A stretch of 64,000 nucleotides of DNA from Laspinema palackyanum D2a (lineage in GTDB: Bacteria; Cyanobacteriota; Cyanobacteriia; Cyanobacteriales; Laspinemataceae): assembly GCA_025370845.1 (NCBI GenBank), contig JAMXFF010000014.1:78082-142081 (forward strand). Direction: 5' to 3'. This document shows positions 63,039 to 64,000 of the stretch, piece by piece. The position numbers and the translations under genes were made by a program. The first letter of the stretch is position 1. Each line of letters opens with the position of its first letter. Under the pieces are notes generated by a model that saw only the letters and a program-made list of their open reading frames with translations, made no database searches and was not told where the DNA came from.

Positions 63039-64000
63039 ATGATGTTTCAATCTGCTACGACGCACCAAAGCGCTGCCACGGGTTACGATACCCTCCTCGA
63101 CGTTGAACTTCGCAAAGTTTTTAAGGTGTTTGAGGGGGAAACTGCGGTCCGGGGGGTCGATCTTGACATTAATCGAGGAGAATTTTTTAGTATCCTCGGT
63201 CCTTCCGGCTGTGGCAAAACGACGACCCTCAGATTGATCGGAGGGTTTGAGACACCTTCTGCGGGAGAGGTCCTGATTCGGGGTAAGTCCATGAATCAGG
63301 TTCCGGCTTATCAGCGCCCAGTGAATACGGTGTTTCAGAGTTATGCACTGTTCAATCATCAGTCTATTGCTGAAAATATTGCGTTTGGGTTGCGAATCAA
63401 ACGCTGTGGGAAAAGTGAAATTGAGGAGCGGGTCAAAGAAGCGCTCAAATTGGTCAAAATGGAGTCTTACGCCAATCGCTATCCCTCTCAGCTCTCGGGA
63501 GGTCAACAGCAGCGGGTGGCTCTGGCACGGGCGCTGGTGAATCGTCCAGCGGTTGTGTTGTTAGATGAACCGTTAGGGGCGTTGGACCTAAAGTTGAGGA
63601 AGCAGATGCAGGTTGAGTTATCGACGCTGCATCGGGATTTGGGGTTGACTTTTGTGATGGTGACTCATGACCAGGAGGAGGCCCTGTCTTTGTCTGATCG
63701 GATTGCTGTGATGCATGAGGGCAAAATTGAGCAAATTGGGACTCCGAGTGCTATTTATGAGCGTCCCCGATCGCCGTTTGTGGCGGATTTTATTGGAGAA
63801 ACCAATTTGTTGCCGGGACGGATTGAAGGGAGCGATCGCACCTCCCTGGCAATTCGCACGGGGACGGGGCTCAAAATTGTGGTAGAACCGACGGAACCTT
63901 GGAGTGGTAACGCATCAGGGGCGATCGTCAGTGTTCGACCGGAAAAGATTAATTTGAGTCTCTATCCGCCAGAGGTGGAGGTAAACTGCTTTGAGGGACG
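63039..64000 (+). CDS. potA: PotA-like ABC transporter ATP-binding protein, 3' end outside window
   Basis: 320 codons are visible. Walker [10 protein letters not shown], then [13 protein letters not shown], the Q-loop [10 protein letters not shown], signature [15 protein letters not shown], Walker [13 protein letters not shown] and H-loop VMVTHDQEE. From ~residue 240 the TOBE-type regulatory domain begins ([27 protein letters not shown]). The GGFE and [10 protein letters not shown] strings point to the spermidine/putrescine group. Two adjacent ATGs (63039, 63042) are possible starts. Permease and binding-protein genes would lie beyond the window. Confidence 0.9.
   Translation, partial: MMFQSATTHQSAATGYDTLLDVELRKVFKVFEGETAVRGVDLDINRGEFFSILGPSGCGKTTTLRLIGGFETPSAGEVLIRGKSMNQVPAYQRPVNTVFQSYALFNHQSIAENIAFGLRIKRCGKSEIEERVKEALKLVKMESYANRYPSQLSGGQQQRVALARALVNRPAVVLLDEPLGALDLKLRKQMQVELSTLHRDLGLTFVMVTHDQEEALSLSDRIAVMHEGKIEQIGTPSAIYERPRSPFVADFIGETNLLPGRIEGSDRTSLAIRTGTGLKIVVEPTEPWSGNASGAIVSVRPEKINLSLYPPEVEVNCFEG

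Overview
The window is chromosomal DNA from a filamentous-type cyanobacterium, probably Oscillatoriales-like. The evidence is the very frequent HIP1 octamer GCGATCGC, cyanobacterial-only families (DUF928, DUF1830, DUF4079-like, DUF6761-like), the fbp-tal-zwf-opcA operon, heptad (STRR-type) intergenic repeats and a B12-dependent ribonucleotide reductase carrying inteins. There are no rRNA genes, no convincing tRNA genes, no transposase and no CRISPR array. The species cannot be named from the sequence.

Region 1 (1-14.9 kb) is part of a contractile injection system (eCIS or cyanobacterial tCIS), split into two arms. The left arm, on the minus strand, holds a Pvc16/DUF4255 cap protein with an Ig-like extension, a 74-aa protein and an AAA+ ATPase that runs off the window. 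The right arm, on the plus strand, holds a second DUF4255 protein, the sheath, three tube-family proteins, two tail-assembly proteins and a DUF6760-like small protein. Between the arms lie three tandem paralogous SAM methyltransferases and a histidine kinase/NarL regulator pair transcribed divergently from the right arm. Baseplate, spike and tape-measure genes are not in view.

Region 2 (15.2-21.1 kb) has a DUF928 exported protein, a CHASE2 class III nucleotidyl cyclase, a metallo-beta-lactamase-fold hydrolase and an MscS channel with a C-terminal cyclic-nucleotide-binding domain, a plausible cyclic-nucleotide signalling neighbourhood. Region 3 (21.3-30.3 kb) is mixed housekeeping: a DUF433-like protein, a B12/radical SAM enzyme, DUF1830, membrane proteins, an ABC ATPase, an OmpR-type regulator, the Grx4/BolA pair and an exported duplicated-domain protein.

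Region 4 (30.8-37.2 kb) encodes a subtilisin-like protease with a P domain and two tandem CAP-RTX proteins with matching promoters and long leaders, followed by an 85-bp MITE-like element. Region 5 (37.3-49.2 kb) has PlsC, TadA, a DCC oxidoreductase, GrxC and a small MscS channel, then an exported CHAT-TPR protein beside a two-partner secretion pair (TpsA/TpsB).

Region 6 (49.4-64 kb) has CobB/CbiA, a Uma2 nuclease, the oxidative pentose phosphate operon (fbp, tal, zwf, opcA), a small conserved protein, and NrdJ interrupted by two inteins, each directly before a catalytic cysteine. The window ends inside a PotA-like ABC ATPase gene.
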